In this document: one piece after another, positions 61,446 to 64,000 of the stretch
Layout: every line of letters starts with the position of its first letter
Numbering within the stretch: position 1 is the first letter of the stretch
NCBI GenBank assembly: GCA_963756605.1
Contig: CAVWOT010000030.1
Coordinates: forward strand, 248,001 to 312,000
Source: Bog-159 sp963756605
Lineage (GTDB): Bacteria > Acidobacteriota > Terriglobia > Bryobacterales > Bryobacteraceae
Length of the DNA: 64,000 bases
Reading direction: 5' to 3'
Program-made: the position numbers and the translations under genes
Notes under the pieces: model-generated
What the model was told of the DNA's origin: nothing
Database searches by the model: none
The model's input: only the letters and a program-made list of their open reading frames with translations

Positions 61446-62579
61446 ATGAAGTCGCTGTATGTGAACGAACTCAAGCCGGACCAGATCATCACCAGCAGCT
61501 TCCTGGTTTGCTCCAAAGAGATACGGCAGAAAAAGAAGGGCGATCCTTACCTGTCCCTGCAGCTCGGCGACCGCACCGGCGAGCTGGATGCCAAGATGTG
61601 GGACAACGTCGCCGATGTCATGGAGACTTTCGAGCGCGACGATTTCGTCAAAGTCAAAGGGCTGCTCCAGATCTTTCATAACCGGCCGCAGTTGACCATG
61701 CATACCATCCACCGCCTGGATGACCGCGAGGTTGATTTCACCGACTATTTCCCGGCGTCCAAACGCGACCCGGAGGAGATGTGGCGGGAGCTGCGCGGAT
61801 TCGCCGCGGCGATCGCGCACCCGCACTTGCATAAACTGGTAGCGGCGTTGCTCGACGACGCGGACATCGCGCGGCGTTATCGCCTGGCGCCGGCGGCCAA
61901 ACAGATCCACCATGCTTATCTGGGTGGACTGATCGAGCACGTGCTTTCGCTTTGCCACCTGGCACGCATGGCCGCCAGCCACTATCCGGCCCTCGATGGC
62001 GACTTATTGCTAACCGGCGTGATCGTGCATGACATCGGCAAAGTGTACGAGTTGAGTTACGAGCGCGGCTTCAGTTACAGTGACGAAGGCCAGTTACTCG
62101 GGCACATGCTGATTGCCGTGCGGCTGATCGGAGATAAGCTGCGCGATATTCCCGATTTTCCACCCCGGCTGCGTTCGCTGGTCGAGCACATGATCATCAG
62201 CCATCATGGGCAACTGGAGTACGGATCGCCCAAGACGCCTGTTTTTCCGGAAGCCATGATGCTGCACTATCTCGACGATATGGATTCCAAAATGGAATGC
62301 ATGCGCCACCTGGTCGAGACGGATCGCCAGATGGCGGGCAACTTCACCAGTTATAGCCAGAGTCTCGAGCGTGTGGTGCTGAAGACCGAGCGGTACCTGG
62401 CGGGTCCGATTGCGGTTAACGGATGTGCGGCTGCCAGCGCGCCGGCCACTCCGCCCACCAAGGCTACGGCCGCGCAAGCTCCCAAACCGGCTCCCGTAGT
62501 GTCGCAGGAGCGCACTTCCCCCTTCGGCAACAAGCTGCTCGAAGCCTTGCACACCGTCGAGGTTAAGCGAGAGAGTTGA
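61446..62579 (+). CDS. YhaM-like 3'-5' exoribonuclease (OB fold + HD domain)
   Basis: The 377-residue product has an OB-fold nucleic acid-binding domain (LSLQLGDRTGELDAKMWDN, VKVKGLLQIFHNRPQL), then an HD domain with metal ligands HHAYLGGLIEHVLSLCHLA, GVIVHDIGKVYELSY, MIISHHGQLEYGSPK and MLHYLDDMDSKM. This order is that of YhaM. The C-terminal tail is Pro/Ala-rich. It starts 12 bases after the foldase gene, and its stop overlaps the next start (TGATG). Confidence 0.92.
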   Translation: MKSLYVNELKPDQIITSSFLVCSKEIRQKKKGDPYLSLQLGDRTGELDAKMWDNVADVMETFERDDFVKVKGLLQIFHNRPQLTMHTIHRLDDREVDFTDYFPASKRDPEEMWRELRGFAAAIAHPHLHKLVAALLDDADIARRYRLAPAAKQIHHAYLGGLIEHVLSLCHLARMAASHYPALDGDLLLTGVIVHDIGKVYELSYERGFSYSDEGQLLGHMLIAVRLIGDKLRDIPDFPPRLRSLVEHMIISHHGQLEYGSPKTPVFPEAMMLHYLDDMDSKMECMRHLVETDRQMAGNFTSYSQSLERVVLKTERYLAGPIAVNGCAAASAPATPPTKATAAQAPKPAPVVSQERTSPFGNKLLEALHTVEVKRES

Positions 62580-62953
62580 TGCGCCGAGCCGCCCCGCGCC
62601 CCGTCCCGCCGCCGCTCGAGTTACTCTGTCTCAATGCCCTGTGGTCGCTGGGGCAAGGCAGCGTGAAGGATGTGCGTGAACTGGTGGCTCCCAGCCGTCC
62701 GCTGGCCTACACGACGGTGATGACGGTGCTCGACCGGCTGGCCCGGCGTGGGGTGGTCACCCGGCGCAAAGCGGGCCGCGCGTTTGTCTACGATCCCGCT
62801 GTATCGCGCGACGCTATGCGCCGTCTGGCGCTGCAGGAGTTCCTGGATTCGTATTTCGAGAGTTCCTCGCACGAGCTGTTGCAGTTTCTTGAGGGCGAGC
62901 TGCGTGGCGCGCCGCCGGCGCCGGGCGGCAGCCTTGACCCCGTCCTGCTCTAA
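62579..62953 (+). CDS. BlaI/MecI/CopY family transcriptional repressor
   Basis: The 124-residue product has a winged helix typical of BlaI: LELLCLNALWSLGQGSVKDV, TTVMTVLDRLARRGVVTRRK and GRAFVYDPAVSRD, then a dimerisation helix (ALQEFLDSYFESS). A BlaR/M56 sensor gene would normally follow, but the next gene is convergent and none is seen. The ATG overlaps the previous stop by one base, implying translational coupling. Confidence 0.88.
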   Translation: MRRAAPRPVPPPLELLCLNALWSLGQGSVKDVRELVAPSRPLAYTTVMTVLDRLARRGVVTRRKAGRAFVYDPAVSRDAMRRLALQEFLDSYFESSSHELLQFLEGELRGAPPAPGGSLDPVLL

Positions 62954-64000
62954 ATCGCGGCAATATTGATATAGAACGGCATACTCAGGTCACCATCCTG
63001 TGACACTGTTACCGGCACCTGCTGGCCCACCACCGACGCGGCCAACGCGAACTGTATCAGCACATTCCCCGACCCGTCCTGCGCCTGTTGGATAGTGAAC
63101 ACGGGAATGCTCACGCCGCCTTCAGCCACTCCGATGCGGCTGGGAGTCGAGACCACTCCCTGGGCAGTGCCGCTCACAACCAACGTGATGGTGTCGCCTG
63201 GCGCCGGGGGCTCGGCCACATCCAAGGGGACTCCCGCGGCCGATAGTACGCTCACGATGGCCGGCGGCGGGGGATCGATCTGCAAGATGATCGAATAAGC
63301 CTGGACGGCGCCATTCGAGAAGGTCATCACCGCCGGTCCGATGGGCATGGGTCCGTTCGCATTGGCTACCGGAATGACAAAGTTAATCTGCGTTGGCGAA
63401 GCGTACAGGATCTGCGCGCTCGCCCCGCCCACGGTCATCGACGGAGCGCCGCTGGAGGCCAGCAGGTTCTGGCCAAACATGTAAGCGTTAGCCCCCGGGT
63501 ATAGGCTGTTTTGCAACGGGTAGAAGGCGTTACTAACCGGGAGATTGATGATTGGCAGGCCGGGGCCAGCCGGCACGACCTGGAAGCCCGAGGTTTGCTG
63601 ATAAACCTGGAAGCCCGAGATCACGCTGGCGACGCTGGACTGCTGCAGGGCGGATGGCGACACAGTGACATTGGCGATGGCATGGGAGATGCCATTTACG
63701 GGAGGGAGCACCCATAAACGCCGCACGGCGACATCGCCAGAGCCGAACCCGAGAGTCGTCATGCCATCCGTGAACTGCATGGTGGAGCTAGTGACATGCA
63801 CCATGGCCGAAACTCCTTGCGGCAGTTGCAAGATGGAGATGTTAGCCTGCGGCGGATTGGTCTGCGGATAAAAGTAAGTGAAGCTACCCGGTGTCTGCGA
63901 AACCAGGAAGGTCGAGTTCTGGCCGTCCGGATTATATACATTGATTGTGGCGATCTGGCTGCTGGCGCCCGGCGGCGGCATCACCGTGACCGACCCGGAC
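62950..64000 (-). CDS. TIGR03437-type secreted protein, 5' end outside the window
   Basis: The minus-strand frame is open to the window edge, so the N-terminus is cut off. About 350 residues are visible. The C-terminal half has YPGANAYMFGQNLLASSGAP, MTVGGASAQILYASPTQINF and PAPGDTITLVVSGTAQGVVS, the pattern of the Solibacter-type TIGR03437 domain. It ends LSMPFYINIAAI. These are large exported proteins of unknown role and are strongly enriched in Solibacter-like genomes. It converges with the BlaI gene, with a 4-base overlap of the stops. Confidence 0.82.
   Translation of the reverse strand, partial: SGSVTVMPPPGASSQIATINVYNPDGQNSTFLVSQTPGSFTYFYPQTNPPQANISILQLPQGVSAMVHVTSSTMQFTDGMTTLGFGSGDVAVRRLWVLPPVNGISHAIANVTVSPSALQQSSVASVISGFQVYQQTSGFQVVPAGPGLPIINLPVSNAFYPLQNSLYPGANAYMFGQNLLASSGAPSMTVGGASAQILYASPTQINFVIPVANANGPMPIGPAVMTFSNGAVQAYSIILQIDPPPPAIVSVLSAAGVPLDVAEPPAPGDTITLVVSGTAQGVVSTPSRIGVAEGGVSIPVFTIQQAQDGSGNVLIQFALAASVVGQQVPVTVSQDGDLSMPFYINIAAI

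Noticed and set aside
60336..61982. 548-codon minus-strand frame opposite the SurA-like and YhaM-like genes
   Set aside because: Both plus-strand genes have strong domain evidence; the reverse frame is low-complexity Gly/Arg text.

Overview
The window reads as a chromosomal segment of a soil Acidobacteriota, most likely the Solibacter/Bryobacter group. The support is a TIGR03437-type C-terminus at the right edge, ADOP-type (MacB/FtsX-like) orphan permeases, GloVer and HAF repeat proteins, a PEP-CTERM protein, a Uma2-family gene and a high GC content (about 60 percent by eye). All family names come from reading translated sequence and were not confirmed by any search.

Layout. 1-2.5 kb: a VOC-family gene, then a mosaic of dead genes: two copies of an integrase 3' end, the tail of a beta-propeller protein, a roughly 380 bp element with inverted ends inside one integrase copy, and a permease scrap. 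2.5-4.9 kb: a seven-haem cytochrome with TPRs and a DUF29 gene. 4.9-9.8 kb: a tight plus-strand housekeeping run larC, metG, tatD, polyprenyl synthase. 9.8-13.8 kb: secreted proteins, a nucleotidyltransferase plus a tiny overlapping gene, a glutathione peroxidase and an RRM protein. 13.8-18.7 kb: a PEP-CTERM gene followed after one base by a phosphodiesterase-TPR-sulfotransferase fusion, flanked by a truncated and an intact copy of one thioesterase gene. 18.7-25.0 kb: divergent lpxA/lpxD, a multi-hairpin element, a P-loop gene, an orphan HisKA domain, an IS200 relic, a REC-GGDEF protein and a FecR-domain protein.

25.1-27.0 kb is a low-GC accessory patch: an IS1595 relic, an atypical tRNA-Asp on the minus strand, a cluster of strong hairpins that may be a structured RNA, and a winged-helix-like gene. 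27-33.5 kb: a frameshifted ADOP permease, ilvE, nagA, a Uma2-family gene and a small membrane protein. 33.7-43.3 kb: large secreted proteins, tandem PPK2 kinases, a di-haem oxidoreductase, DinB and LysW-like proteins, and a secreted protein split by an in-frame TAG. 43.3-46.4 kb: a complete ISAzo13-type insertion (TTA target duplication) inside a TIG-domain gene. 46.6-53.2 kb: two Tat-type sugar-metabolism enzymes and repeat-rich exported proteins. 53.2-59.2 kb: a minus-strand beta-oxidation operon (fadN-like, fadA, fadE) carrying an Rpn-family relic. 59.3-64 kb: a zeta-toxin module, then a SurA-like foldase, a YhaM-like exonuclease, a BlaI-type regulator and the start of a TIGR03437 protein.

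Functionally the segment mixes envelope biogenesis (lpxA, lpxD, SurA-like, polyprenyl synthase), central metabolism (metG, ilvE, nagA, beta-oxidation, polyphosphate kinases) and many exported low-complexity proteins. The best candidates for undescribed biology are the PEP-CTERM/phosphodiesterase-sulfotransferase pair, the tRNA-Asp plus hairpin cluster, the nucleotidyltransferase with its 50-residue partner, the zeta toxin with a downstream partner, and a LysW-like protein that lacks the terminal Glu.
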